Assembly: GCF_007004765.1 (NCBI RefSeq)
Contig: NZ_VIKR01000006.1
Location: 310,001 to 374,000 of the forward strand
Direction: 5' to 3'
Length of the DNA: 64,000 nucleotides
Source of the DNA: Aliikangiella marina
Lineage (GTDB): Bacteria; Pseudomonadota; Gammaproteobacteria; Enterobacterales; Kangiellaceae
Shown here one piece after another: positions 1-8,680 of the stretch (position 1 is the stretch's first letter; each line of letters begins with the position of its first letter). A program made the translations under genes and the position numbers. Below the pieces are notes generated by a model. It saw only the letters and a list, made by a program, of their open reading frames with translations, made no database searches and was not told the origin of the DNA.

Positions 1-307
1 TGCCTGAAACTTAAACATCAGTTTAATTATTTATAAATAGTGAGAAGAGCCGTGCCATGTTCCTTACGCGGCTTTTCGTAAGTGAGATAATGCTAAATTA
101 TTCTATATGGGAGCCCTTGCACTGATTACATTCGAAGTGGTTTCCCTGATTCGGATATTGAGTTTCGCAAAGTAGATATGTTTTTCTTGTAACTTACAAA
201 AAATTTCTCTAGCCTAGGTTTGGTTATCCGATAGTTCTCTATCGCATCATGTAATATCAATGTTTATTAATGGAGTAGTTAAATAATATTTAAAGCTAGG
301 AGGCTGT
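1..307. other. Upstream region without a gene
   Basis: No open reading frame with a ribosome binding site or recognisable product was seen in these 307 bases on either strand. The stretch is AT-rich. A weak inverted repeat (AGCCG at 48-52 against CGGCT at 69-73, followed by four T) could be a terminator of an unseen upstream gene, but the 16-base loop makes this doubtful. The last bases carry the strong Shine-Dalgarno sequence of the following lipoprotein gene (AGGAGG at about 298-303). No second copy of the tRNA-Leu fragment found at 14137 is present here, so the left island border is outside the window. Confidence 0.5.
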
Positions 308-2260
308 ATGAATTCTTACGTATCTCTACTTTTGCGGTATTTATTCTTCCCAGTTGTAATAATTTTATTATCCAGCTGCGGCGAAAAATATCAAGAAGAG
401 CTAGCCAAGTTAGTTGAAGTGTATAATAAAGTTAAAGAGCCTGTTAACTTAAGTGAACTAACGACCCAGTCAAGAATTGAAACTTATCAAAATATAAAAA
501 GCATGCCAAATGCTAATGTTTGGCTGAGGCATGACGTTAGCCATTTCAATACAGCAATAAAACAATCGCTTGATAGCCAGAGAGGAGATGAAGGCTCTCC
601 ACTAAAAAGTGCATTCCTAGAGACGACTTTTCTAAAAGAGCAAGCGATAGTTGCTCGGTTTAGATTAGAGGGTTTTCGTAGCAAAGACTCCGATTTTGAA
701 ATTACCGGAACCCTAGAAGTGTATGCCGTACCACTACTAAACAAAGGTAATTTGTCTTTTTCAGTCATCGCGTCTGATTTATCTCTAGAGCATTTGCGAA
801 TGATAAATACAGATTTTTCCGAAGAGGAGAATCCACTCTCTATAACATTGGTAGAAAACACTATCAATTTACTTCTGCCTTACTTTAGCAAACTTATCCC
901 CATGGCTAAACCGTTTGAAGAGTCATTTACTTTAGCAAATATTAATCCTAGCGAGTTGTTTAAGGGTGAAAAGTGCATGAAGTCTTCGGGCAGCTCAAAG
1001 AGTGTTGTTGCCGACATTTTAAAAAGTGCAGTAGTCATTAAGCCTTCAGGAATTGAAATAATCGCTTTTGCAAAACCAAGGTTAATTGATTTAGATGAAA
1101 GCCAAAACAACTTGCTAAATATGGAATTAAATGTGCCAACTTTTGAGATGATTGAAGAGGAAGTTGAGAGCTTAAAAACACGTTCTTTCAAATTGGAGGA
1201 CAGTGTAGTTCAGGAGGCGCTAGGAAAGCCTAACTATGCAGTCGTCGGTGACTTTTTATTGTCATACGCTTTTAATTTACTGGGAGAGGAACTGAATTAT
1301 AGTGTATCAGGTAAGCCATGCCCTAAACCTATATCAATTGATACGAAAATAGAAGCTTCTAAGGTTAGCGAAAAATGTAAAAAGATTTCTAAATGCAGGA
1401 GAGCAAATAGCGATAAGTTAAAATGTGACAGTGCTGATAAATGCAAAAAAAACTTGCATTGCGATTCCGGTTGTAAAGCTCTTCAGTTTGATTGCCATGC
1501 AAGAAAAGCATTTTGTGAAGCAGGTAAAGGGTTAAAGATTGCTGCTTGCTATACAGGAAAAGGAGTTGAAAAGGCGTTATGTGAGACTATAAAAGCAACA
1601 GCAAATACTGCGTGTGTGGCACTAAATCCAGATGAAGTATTGAACTATCCCGTGGATTGTGGTGTGGCAGCTGGACTAGGAATGGATCACATGGGTAGTA
1701 TTACTGGTGAATTAGGTACAGATCCTCAAGAGTCGACATTTACACTAGAGCGTGTGGCCGCTACTTCAAATTTAAGTGAGATTAAGCTGTTCGCTAGGGC
1801 AAATATAAATGTCGAAGTTAAAGGTAATGTCAGGATAACACCTACCGGAGCAGTAGGTACATTGCTTAGTTGTACATTGCCGACATCTGTAAAAATCAAA
1901 AAAAGAATAACATTAAATGGAAATGTAGCTTTAAACGCTACAAGAACTAAAATAGAAGTAAGTGAAAAGGCCATTACTACTCACTATTATAAGCTTAAAA
2001 AATCGGAACTTAGATCTAAGTTAGATAGGTCTATTTTAGAGGCGATAATATTGGATAATCCAGAGTTTCTGGTGGCATGTCCAGTAGCTTCGTTAATTGG
2101 TTTAATAGATTCAGCAACAGGTGGTGAAAGTGGTAAGAATACATATGATATTGAAATTAATGAAGAGGTTTTCGAATTGGAGTTGCAGCCGATAACTTGG
2201 AAGGTTGACGATAGTGAATATCGCATCCCCGTTATAATTGGTAGCATGAAGTCTTTGTAG
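308..2260 (+). CDS. Putative Cys-rich lipoprotein of unknown function
   Basis: Unrecognised 650-residue protein. The N-terminus has a hydrophobic segment ending in a lipobox-like LLSSC (Cys at about residue 24), so a lipid-anchored envelope protein is likely. Residues 338-451 hold 13 cysteines among many lysines, several spaced six or ten residues apart (for example CHARKAFC), flanked by Cys-poor parts that look beta-rich. The periodic Cys-Lys segment could be disulphide-linked helices if exported, or a metal-binding insert. The ATG has an AGGAGG about five bases upstream, a strong start. It stands alone on the plus strand in the island; the next plus-strand gene is a phage remnant. No catalytic motif was recognised. 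Confidence 0.8.
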   Translation: MNSYVSLLLRYLFFPVVIILLSSCGEKYQEELAKLVEVYNKVKEPVNLSELTTQSRIETYQNIKSMPNANVWLRHDVSHFNTAIKQSLDSQRGDEGSPLKSAFLETTFLKEQAIVARFRLEGFRSKDSDFEITGTLEVYAVPLLNKGNLSFSVIASDLSLEHLRMINTDFSEEENPLSITLVENTINLLLPYFSKLIPMAKPFEESFTLANINPSELFKGEKCMKSSGSSKSVVADILKSAVVIKPSGIEIIAFAKPRLIDLDESQNNLLNMELNVPTFEMIEEEVESLKTRSFKLEDSVVQEALGKPNYAVVGDFLLSYAFNLLGEELNYSVSGKPCPKPISIDTKIEASKVSEKCKKISKCRRANSDKLKCDSADKCKKNLHCDSGCKALQFDCHARKAFCEAGKGLKIAACYTGKGVEKALCETIKATANTACVALNPDEVLNYPVDCGVAAGLGMDHMGSITGELGTDPQESTFTLERVAATSNLSEIKLFARANINVEVKGNVRITPTGAVGTLLSCTLPTSVKIKKRITLNGNVALNATRTKIEVSEKAITTHYYKLKKSELRSKLDRSILEAIILDNPEFLVACPVASLIGLIDSATGGESGKNTYDIEINEEVFELELQPITWKVDDSEYRIPVIIGSMKSL

Positions 2261-2377
2261 TTTTTATATTGTAATTAAAGAGACCGATTCCAGAGCTTTC
2301 TATTTGAGATAAAGCCGGAATTTAAGCATCGGGGTTTTATACTCGGTATTTATCAACTGCTATAAAGTGCATCAATT

Positions 2378-2400
2378 GCCGGGCTTAGTTATAGCTCGGC
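2378..2400. terminator. Terminator-like hairpin between convergent genes
   Basis: GCCGGGCT (2378-2385) pairs with AGCTCGGC (2393-2400) over eight bases with one G-U pair and a seven-base loop. It lies between the plus-strand lipoprotein gene and the converging reverse-strand genes. Neither side has a long T run, so termination efficiency is uncertain. Confidence 0.4.
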
Positions 2401-2405
2401 TTCAA

Positions 2406-3098
2406 TTACACGCAATCCAAATCGCCGCTTTCATTAAATCTGAAATCTAATAACTGCGTTTCTGGTTTCCCAAACCGACTAATGTAGTTTGCATCGACTA
2501 AAATATCTTCTCGAAAATCTATATCTTTAGAAGACAAAGCAAATGAAATTTTTACTTCCTGTCCACGCATAATAACGGGAAAGGAGTTAAACTCTAGGCG
2601 TACCCATGGTAGGTTTTTAGACTTGATTGAAAAAACAATCTCATATCCTTCGGCTTGAATATTTTTGAGTGAGACGTCCATAATTAGCTCAAGATCGCCA
2701 ATCGACATAGGTCTCTTTTTCGTTTTTAACCAGACAAATCGAGGTTGATTCTCAAGATAATAGCGCTCTTCGTCTTTTCTTATTTTTTCTTTGTAGACAT
2801 TCATCTCCTCTTTCGTGGCTTCGACGAGCTGTCTTTGCAAATCTAATGATTCTTCTAGTTTTGTAATTTGTTGCTTGAGCGTATCAGTGTTTTCGCTAAG
2901 CTCTTTACCTTGTTGAAAGTAACCGAGAACTAACCATGCAAATGCTAGAGGAGCAGCGGTACCTGCGAAAAAATCGCCCCACTCATTGAAGAAAGACTCT
3001 TTTAAATTGCTAGATTCGGATACCCCATACAATACCCAAAATACCACCCACACGATTGAGAACGTTACGACGATGTTTTTTACTATCTTTAAGTCCAT
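2406..3098 (-). CDS. Membrane protein with coiled coil, paralogue of its upstream neighbour
   Basis: Unrecognised 230-residue protein. Two hydrophobic helices lie near residues 9-28 and 42-62, the second containing the signature GDFFAGTAAPLAFAWL. A Gln/Glu-rich coiled coil follows (about 65-120), then a soluble C-terminal domain that looks beta-rich. The first half is plainly homologous to the gene immediately upstream (3101-3841), with the same helices and the same order, while the C-terminal domains diverge. The genes are two bases apart and surely cotranscribed. Proteins with this two-helix plus coiled-coil front end are widespread hypothetical proteins, often in accessory regions. I can assign no function; an envelope sensor or scaffold is speculation. 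Confidence 0.8.
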   Translation of the reverse strand: MDLKIVKNIVVTFSIVWVVFWVLYGVSESSNLKESFFNEWGDFFAGTAAPLAFAWLVLGYFQQGKELSENTDTLKQQITKLEESLDLQRQLVEATKEEMNVYKEKIRKDEERYYLENQPRFVWLKTKKRPMSIGDLELIMDVSLKNIQAEGYEIVFSIKSKNLPWVRLEFNSFPVIMRGQEVKISFALSSKDIDFREDILVDANYISRFGKPETQLLDFRFNESGDLDCV

Positions 3099-3100
3099 TA

Positions 3101-3841
3101 TCAGGATCCTTTCGATAAACTTGGTATTTGTTTTGGGAGTGCAGGGAAAACCACAATATTTCCTTTAGTAAATTCGATTGCTAAAAACAATTTTGATTCA
3201 TATCCTAAACAGTTTACATAATCGATCTCGATTATCATCTTATATTTCTTTTCTTTTTCTAGACCTTCTGAATACTCTATAATTAGAGAGAATTCTTCTC
3301 TTTCGGCAATTGAAGGTTTGTGGTTGTCTTTTACATTCAATTGGTAGGATAAACTGTGACCACTTATCTTTATGGCATGGGCTTCTAGCCCCATATTGCA
3401 GAAGACTAATTTTTTTTGGATAAAACCAGCTGTTGGTGTTCCACCAGCCACAGCTTGTTTAAAAACGAATCGTGGCGAAAATTGAACTTCATATTTCTTT
3501 TGTTCGTTCTCCAACATAGTTTTGCTAACCTGTACTTCCGTTTCTGTAGCTTCAGCTATCAAGCCTTGATGTTTTACAGATTCTCTAATTTCCGTCAATT
3601 GCTTTTCTATCAGCTCTGAGTTCTTTTTCAACTCTTTTGCTTGCATGAAGTAGCCGTAGATAAGCCATGCAAATGCAAGTGGCGCAGAAGTGCCTGCTAA
3701 AAAATCTCCCCAGTTGTTATAGTTTGATTCATCCAGATTCGTAGATGCCGAAACTGCATAAATAATCCAAAAAATTACCCAGACTATAGTGAATCCAACA
3801 ACAATCTTTCTAGTTATCTCTACATTATCTTTCATAAGCAC
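3101..3841 (-). CDS. Membrane protein with coiled coil, tandem paralogue
   Basis: Unrecognised 246-residue protein and first gene of a two-gene tandem duplication. Two membrane helices lie near residues 10-30 and 45-65, the second within GDFLAGTSAPLAFAWLIYGYF. A coiled coil follows (KELKKN to about residue 115), then a C-terminal domain likely of beta sandwich type. The front half matches the downstream paralogue closely; the C-terminal 120 residues do not, which suggests duplication followed by divergence of the exposed domain. Two possible start codons lie close together (MLM), with the third residue also Met. Function unknown. Confidence 0.8.
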   Translation of the reverse strand: MLMKDNVEITRKIVVGFTIVWVIFWIIYAVSASTNLDESNYNNWGDFLAGTSAPLAFAWLIYGYFMQAKELKKNSELIEKQLTEIRESVKHQGLIAEATETEVQVSKTMLENEQKKYEVQFSPRFVFKQAVAGGTPTAGFIQKKLVFCNMGLEAHAIKISGHSLSYQLNVKDNHKPSIAEREEFSLIIEYSEGLEKEKKYKMIIEIDYVNCLGYESKLFLAIEFTKGNIVVFPALPKQIPSLSKGS

Positions 3842-3925
3842 ATTCCTTTAGCTTTTCATTTTCAGAAGATTCTACCCAACTGGATAGATTTTTGGAAATC
3901 GAATCCTTGTTATGTTATTTGGGTT

Positions 3926-4219
3926 ATGAAAACGAATCCAAAGCTTACAGACAAGCAGCGCTCGTTCATTGATAACTATCTCGCAAACGGTAGCAATGGC
4001 GTTCAAGCTGCAAGAGATGCCGGTTATAAGGGTAATGACAATACCTTGAGACAGGTCGCACATCAGAATCTCGAAAAAGAAAACATAAAAGCAGAAATTG
4101 AGAGAACTTAATCCAGACTAAAAAAAGAGCTTGGTATCACTACTGAGTGGAGCTGGCAGAGGTTGAAAGGAGTTTTTGAGTGTAGGCATTCAAGATTAAG
4201 GGGATGGCTAAAAAATTAA
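3926..4219 (+). pseudogene. Phage terminase small subunit remnant
   Basis: The first 61 residues match the N-terminal part of Terminase_2-type small subunits: LTDKQRSFIDNYLANG, then an AA-x-xAGY helix-turn-helix segment and a Gln-Asn-Leu-rich helix. An ochre stop lies at 4109-4111. Reading on in the same frame gives SRLKKELGITTEWSWQRLKG, which continues the family pattern (a short linker, then a W-x(2)-xRL helix), until a second stop at 4217. The gene is therefore interrupted by an in-frame nonsense codon and truncated at the C-terminus (small subunits are usually about 140-190 residues). No large terminase, portal or capsid gene is nearby, so it is a prophage relic in the island. Confidence 0.7.
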
Positions 4220-4399
4220 TTGACTCACTCCAATTTAACCGTACAACATACGAGAAAACTTCCGACAGATGAACAATTTCTCTATGCTGTTTTGCCTGGA
4301 TAAATCGCGTTTGGGGCAACTAACTCAGTTTCATTAACATAAGTAGTTGTTGGCTTTAGTGTAGTAGCATTATATAGATTTGCCTCTAACTTTTACTAA

Positions 4400-4654
4400 T
4401 TAGTCCCTTTCTTGATCTCGACTTTTGGTTGAGTAACCCTTGTTGCGGCAAGTGTGATGTAAAGACCTCAATTCTCGTAATTTTTTCTTAAGGCCTTCGC
4501 CTCGCCCTGAGGTGTATCCATTTTTCAGTTTTTCCTTGACGGTGTTAATTTTTTCATCAAGCCCTTTGCACTCTTTCGCGGAAACTTCTGATGAGCCGAA
4601 TGTTGGCTGTGAAGTAAAGAGAAACAAAATCGGCAAGAGTACTATTTTATTCAC
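4400..4654 (-). CDS. Small exported protein, hypothetical
   Basis: An 84-residue protein with a signal peptide (hydrophobic core about residues 4-18, probable cleavage near TFGSS). The mature part is short, highly charged and helical, with two cysteines about 40 residues apart bracketing GYTSGRGEGLKKKLRELR. This Cys-x(n)-GYT-x(3)-GE-x-L-helix-Cys pattern is familiar from small periplasmic proteins of unknown function in Gammaproteobacteria, and a disulphide-clasped helical hairpin is likely. It is monocistronic on the reverse strand inside the island. No function can be assigned. Confidence 0.65.
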   Translation of the reverse strand: MNKIVLLPILFLFTSQPTFGSSEVSAKECKGLDEKINTVKEKLKNGYTSGRGEGLKKKLRELRSLHHTCRNKGYSTKSRDQERD

Positions 4655-5161
4655 ATGTTAGTCCTTTGTTTTGGATATGTTATTGGGGATAATATACGAG
4701 TTTTAGTCTCAATGTATATTTGGTATAACAGTTCTTGAGCGAATATATAAAAAAGCAAGAGCATAAATCGCGTGCCAAGGAATAGGCCAGAACGATCATT
4801 AGAAAAAATTGCTTCGTTAAAAATACCAGAAGTATGAAAAATCTATGTTTAAAAAATAACCTGTCAGTATGATTTTTGTACAAATCTTATCGAAATGGCG
4901 AAAATTTACTAACTTTTGTCCGAATATTTATAGTACTTCCTCAAATAACTAATTTAGAATACGCGGCAAATATGTTCTTGAGATAATTTATTTACATTTT
5001 CTCGAATTCTAAACCCTTTCTTAGACAAGATACGTTAAGATTGGCGAGTAGGGACGTATTTGATAAGTTTTCTTATTCATGCCCAAAAGTTTTATGACAG
5101 AGATTTATTGGGTCGAATAATTTAAACAACTAACTGAATCAATTAAAAACAAGGAAAACTA
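4655..5161. other. AT-rich gap, no convincing gene
   Basis: This 507-base gap is very AT-rich. A reverse-strand frame of 67 codons (4680-4883) is open, but its product is an improbable mix of aromatic and hydrophobic residues with no good start signal, so I do not call it a gene. The right part should hold the promoter of the secreted protease gene, whose ribosome site (AAGGA) lies at about 5151-5155. No clear -35/-10 pair stood out. Confidence 0.4.
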
Positions 5162-5878
5162 ATGAGAATAATAGGATTACTATTACTTTTTTATAGTGCC
5201 GCAGGAATATGCGGCGGCTCCAATTCGTCGAAATCTCCAGCAGGGTTATCTAATAAGTATCAAGTTTCTGCATCTCAGATATTTGTTAATAACCAAGCAA
5301 AAATTGATGCTAGCAAAAGATCTTTGCGAGTATCCGACTTTTCTACGAGTAACAAGGGGAACTATCAATATACTACTCAGGTCAGTACAGGAACAGCAAT
5401 GTCATTCTTCCAACATATTGACCATCTTTATAACAGCAAAGGGGGTTCTGCGAATAACATTCTAGAATTAGATCGTAACGAAGCCGCAAAACTAGAAGTC
5501 GATGTGAACTTTGAACAAGGTAATGTATTGTCGGAAAATACGACAATTCTTCGCATAGTTAAATCTAAGTCTCCAAGGTTGTTAGCAGACGGGTCTTTAG
5601 AAAACAAAAACAGCCATACTACTTATTTAGTTGAGTATGAATATATGGGTAGCGGAAAACATCAGATGCATGTGGCGAGCAACGGGTATATAGGTGGTAG
5701 ATTCAATACCGACGACCTGAGAGTAGTTTTTCGCCGGAATGGAGATAAAGAAGAAGCGTTTATCAGTGTATACGAATACACCAGTGAAGAGGTTAAAGCT
5801 ACTAAACCGCTCCCCGGGGATGATAAAATGCCTATTCCTAAAAGCGACCCAATCTTAGAGAAGCAAAAAAAAACTTAA
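5162..5878 (+). CDS. Secreted metalloprotease, N-terminal part (frame interrupted)
   Basis: Encodes 238 residues starting with a signal peptide (hydrophobic residues 3-16) and continuing as a beta-rich region of unknown fold, probably a propeptide or N-terminal accessory domain of the protease encoded next. The frame ends just after a run of nine A (CAA AAA AAA ACT TAA). Rereading one A (a -1 shift) opens the frame straight into the metalloprotease without a stop, giving a single product of about 745 residues. I therefore read 5162-7398 as one gene split by a -1 frameshift in the A9 run. This could be a mutation, a sequencing error, or slippage. The start ATG has AAGGA seven bases upstream. 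Confidence 0.75.
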   Translation: MRIIGLLLLFYSAAGICGGSNSSKSPAGLSNKYQVSASQIFVNNQAKIDASKRSLRVSDFSTSNKGNYQYTTQVSTGTAMSFFQHIDHLYNSKGGSANNILELDRNEAAKLEVDVNFEQGNVLSENTTILRIVKSKSPRLLADGSLENKNSHTTYLVEYEYMGSGKHQMHVASNGYIGGRFNTDDLRVVFRRNGDKEEAFISVYEYTSEEVKATKPLPGDDKMPIPKSDPILEKQKKT

Positions 5879-5964
5879 GAGAATCTTTAGCTTTAATACC
5901 TGAAGGGACGCTCACATCAAGTAATGCTTCATCAAGCAATCCCATTGAAATTAACGTACAATTT

Positions 5965-7398
5965 TTGTACGAATATCACTATGCGAGTACTAGCAACAAT
6001 GCTGTACCGTTAATTACCTTATTTGCCGAGCTTCAATTAGAGCTTGCCAACATTAATCTCAATTTGGAGGCTGTAGGAGCCAATTTTAGATTCAAAAGTG
6101 TAACGCATGAAGGTCAGCGACCAGCAATGAGCATTGTTCCAAACTCAATGACTTGTGTAACAACATTGAATCAAGGTTGTACTCGCTCCATGTCTATAGA
6201 CCTCGAAGAAATGAGGACTAACGATGATGTTCAGTCAATCAAAGCTTTAAACAATGCGGATATAGTTGTTTTATTGAGAACAGAACCAGATTCAGTCGCG
6301 ACTGGCAAGGCATATACATTGACTCGTAATACACCTAACGCCAGATATTATGCTTATGCGAGCGCTTTATTTTCCGAATTCTATTATTCGCTTTATTCAT
6401 ATCAAGTAAACCTGGGCGATCATGTGGCTCATGAGTTGGGACACTTACTCGGAGCTGACCATTCTGAATACCATCCTACAAGCCCTGGGCAGTGCCCTGC
6501 CTGCGGGAATGTTGGGCTTCGGTTAAATTCTGCAGGAGAAAAAGAAGCTTACTGGTCAATTATGGCGTCAAGAGAAGAATGGGAAGCCAAATACCCGAAT
6601 GCTCAGGACGAAGCTTGGATTAGTTGGGCGCTTTTTTCATCGCTCATAAATAACCATGAAACAAACTACGATGTCGATGTCTATCCAATCGGTGATTCAC
6701 AGCACAATAACATAGCTGAGATGAATCTAAACTCACTAGCTGCAAGTAAGTGGGTTACTACCGACGAAGTACCTACGCCTCCGGTTCCGGTTCTAGAAAT
6801 AACCAATTCTCCTTCTTACACAGTCGGTTCTACATTTAATTTCAGTGGTGGAAAGTCATACGACCCAAATGGGGATGCTATTCAATTTAGTTGGTATGTC
6901 TTTGAAAATGGGACTCAGGTACATAACTCATTTGGAACAAATTACTTTCAATACACTTTCCAAAAAGCAGCTGCATACACAGTCAGACTTACCGTAAGTG
7001 ACTCGACAGGTCTGAGCGCGAGCCAAGAAGTATCTTTCAACATCTCGCCAGCAGTTCCGACTATGAGTTCGACATCTAACTCGTCATCATTTTTCCTTAA
7101 TTGGACAGATTCCCCGGGCGCAACGTCATACAAATTGTGGCGTAAAATTGGAACTGGTAATTGGGAGCTTTGGAAGAACGTTCCAGGCACTGCGGAGATT
7201 ATTTACAGAAATCTTATGGTTGATAACATAGAGCATACTTATTTTGTTCAGGCGTGCTTGGGCAGTGTGTGCTCAAACAGTTCAAACTATGTGACTATTA
7301 TCGATGTTCCATCATCTGGCGGCGGCGGAGGTGGCGGGGGAGACCCAATTGATCCACCGGACTGTCCTCCTAGATTTCCTAATTGTGAAATAAACTAA
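5965..7398 (+). CDS. Zinc metalloprotease with PKD domain (C-terminal part of split gene)
   Basis: Contains HELGHLLGADH, the HExxHxxGxxH zinc site of metzincins (reprolysin-like M12B or M10), and downstream SIMAS, a plausible Met-turn. The second half is a PKD domain (DPNGDAIQFSWYVFENG, YTVRLTVSDSTG), then a fibronectin-III-like segment (SPGATSYKLWRK) and a Gly-rich tail ending in Pro/Cys residues. A TTG at 5965 is the first possible start in this frame, but it has no ribosome site. Coding continues upstream in the same frame to the A9 run at about 5864-5872, so this is the catalytic part of the gene starting at 5162. The predicted product is an extracellular protease. Confidence 0.8.
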   Translation: MYEYHYASTSNNAVPLITLFAELQLELANINLNLEAVGANFRFKSVTHEGQRPAMSIVPNSMTCVTTLNQGCTRSMSIDLEEMRTNDDVQSIKALNNADIVVLLRTEPDSVATGKAYTLTRNTPNARYYAYASALFSEFYYSLYSYQVNLGDHVAHELGHLLGADHSEYHPTSPGQCPACGNVGLRLNSAGEKEAYWSIMASREEWEAKYPNAQDEAWISWALFSSLINNHETNYDVDVYPIGDSQHNNIAEMNLNSLAASKWVTTDEVPTPPVPVLEITNSPSYTVGSTFNFSGGKSYDPNGDAIQFSWYVFENGTQVHNSFGTNYFQYTFQKAAAYTVRLTVSDSTGLSASQEVSFNISPAVPTMSSTSNSSSFFLNWTDSPGATSYKLWRKIGTGNWELWKNVPGTAEIIYRNLMVDNIEHTYFVQACLGSVCSNSSNYVTIIDVPSSGGGGGGGGDPIDPPDCPPRFPNCEIN

Positions 7399-7429
7399 AC
7401 TTTGCAAATTGCTTAGGAGTTAAACAAAC

Positions 7430-7455
7430 ATACCCCACCAATCCAGGTGGGGTAT
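7430..7455 (+). terminator. Strong hairpin terminator after the protease gene
   Basis: ATACCCCACC (7430-7439) pairs perfectly over ten bases with GGTGGGGTAT (7446-7455) around a six-base loop, 32 bases after the protease stop codon. It sits between convergent transcripts and probably serves both. Confidence 0.6.
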
Positions 7456-7489
7456 ATAAGAATTTTTGAAACGCAAAACCCATCAAAAA

Positions 7490-8395
7490 TTAACCCATAT
7501 TGATTTTGTCGATGATTTTCTTAAATATTTCAAGTTCGTCTTTCGAAAACTTTTTTGACTCGATTAGGTCAGTAGTTTGACCGTTCTCTAAAACATGTGG
7601 GGAAGAACTCAAGGCTATTTTGTCCAAAATTCTTATCACTAATTCTTTATCATCAAATTCATTAATTAATTTAAGCTTTGCTAGCGCGTCCTCTCTACTT
7701 CGGGTAATAGAATCATAATGTCTGAACTCGTCCATCGCTGGCTTGTATTGCCGCAGAAAAAAAAGCGCTATAAACTCAACAAAAAGTAAAATACTTACAT
7801 ATGGCCACATATTAGATAAATAATCCTCTAACGCGCCACTATTGTTTGAAAATTCTTGAACCTGAAGATAAAACAAAAAGATTCCTATTGCCGCAATTAC
7901 TACTCCAGAAAAAAGATAAATACCGGCTCTATTTTGCATGTTTTTTGAGATTTTTCTAGACGCAACAATAAGGTCAGTGTAATAAAGATCAAATGGTTGT
8001 TTGTCTAACGATTCATCGAGCAGGCTTATCAAGCTCTCGTCACTTGTTACCTCGATACCTGAACTATTCGCTATTTTGTCATCTTGCTTAAGAATATTTG
8101 GCTGCTGATCAAAGTAAGTAGCAGACCAACCAAACACATCAACATCAAAAACCAGCTCCAAAAGCAATAGCAAGGAAAAAAGAGCGAATGAAAAATAAAA
8201 GGAAAAAGAGATTATTTTATATAAGTCATTACTGATAAAGTCATTTCCTACCAGAAAGAAAGAAACGGCCAATAAAATCAACGCAGCGACCATCAATCGT
8301 AAAACGATTCGGCGCATAAAGGATGAGAAAAGTACTTTTTGGCGCTCTTCTTCAAACGTTTTTTCTTTGAACCTGTTTTTTTCTGAATCTTTCAT
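7490..8395 (-). CDS. Four-helix membrane protein, unknown
   Basis: Unrecognised 301-residue protein with four predicted membrane helices in two pairs (about residues 32-50, 57-80, 156-176 and 193-213), a charged N-terminus and a charged C-terminal tail of about 85 residues with a helical, Leu/Ile-rich ending. The pairs are separated by a soluble loop of about 75 residues. It is the last gene of a tight reverse-strand operon (starting near 10829), with ten bases to the next gene upstream. No transporter or enzyme motif is visible. Confidence 0.75.
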   Translation of the reverse strand: MKDSEKNRFKEKTFEEERQKVLFSSFMRRIVLRLMVAALILLAVSFFLVGNDFISNDLYKIISFSFYFSFALFSLLLLLELVFDVDVFGWSATYFDQQPNILKQDDKIANSSGIEVTSDESLISLLDESLDKQPFDLYYTDLIVASRKISKNMQNRAGIYLFSGVVIAAIGIFLFYLQVQEFSNNSGALEDYLSNMWPYVSILLFVEFIALFFLRQYKPAMDEFRHYDSITRSREDALAKLKLINEFDDKELVIRILDKIALSSSPHVLENGQTTDLIESKKFSKDELEIFKKIIDKINMG

Positions 8396-8405
8396 TCAAA
8401 TCCCT

Positions 8406-8669
8406 TTAAATTTTCTTAGAGCCGATTTCATACCCAATCATATAACCATGCTCGTAATCAGATTTTGGTTCCCCTGAGCCTTTTAGTGGTTGAGTAGGAC
8501 ACATCGGAGTCAACGGGTCTAAGTTACTTCCCGATGCGCGCATGTAACCAGCAATATAACCTGATTTAAATCCATTGCAAAACTCTTGTTGTCCCGCAAA
8601 ACATTCTTTTGGAATAGAAATTAGCGATAAAGTTAAAATAATTGCAATAAGAGATTTTTTCATCATCAT
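8406..8669 (-). CDS. Small exported Gly/Tyr-rich protein, unknown
   Basis: An 87-residue protein with a signal peptide (hydrophobic core about residues 7-19, likely cleavage after CFA). The mature part has two similar Gly/Tyr motifs, FKSGYIAGYMRA and YEHGYMIGYEIG, around a Pro/Cys-rich centre with a conserved-looking SDYEHGY. The two cysteines could form a disulphide. The repeated GY-x-x-GY pattern resembles small periplasmic hypothetical proteins sometimes found with mobile elements. It sits in the operon 10829-7490, eleven bases from its upstream neighbour. Function unknown. Confidence 0.7.
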   Translation of the reverse strand: MMMKKSLIAIILTLSLISIPKECFAGQQEFCNGFKSGYIAGYMRASGSNLDPLTPMCPTQPLKGSGEPKSDYEHGYMIGYEIGSKKI

Positions 8670-8680
8670 TTTAAGTTCCT

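Noticed and set aside
48-76. Terminator near the left edge
   Set aside because: Five-base stem with a 16-base loop is too weak; kept only as a note.
4680-4883. Open reverse-strand frame of 67 codons in AT-rich DNA
   Set aside because: Composition is unlike a real protein, no ribosome site, no neighbours to couple with.
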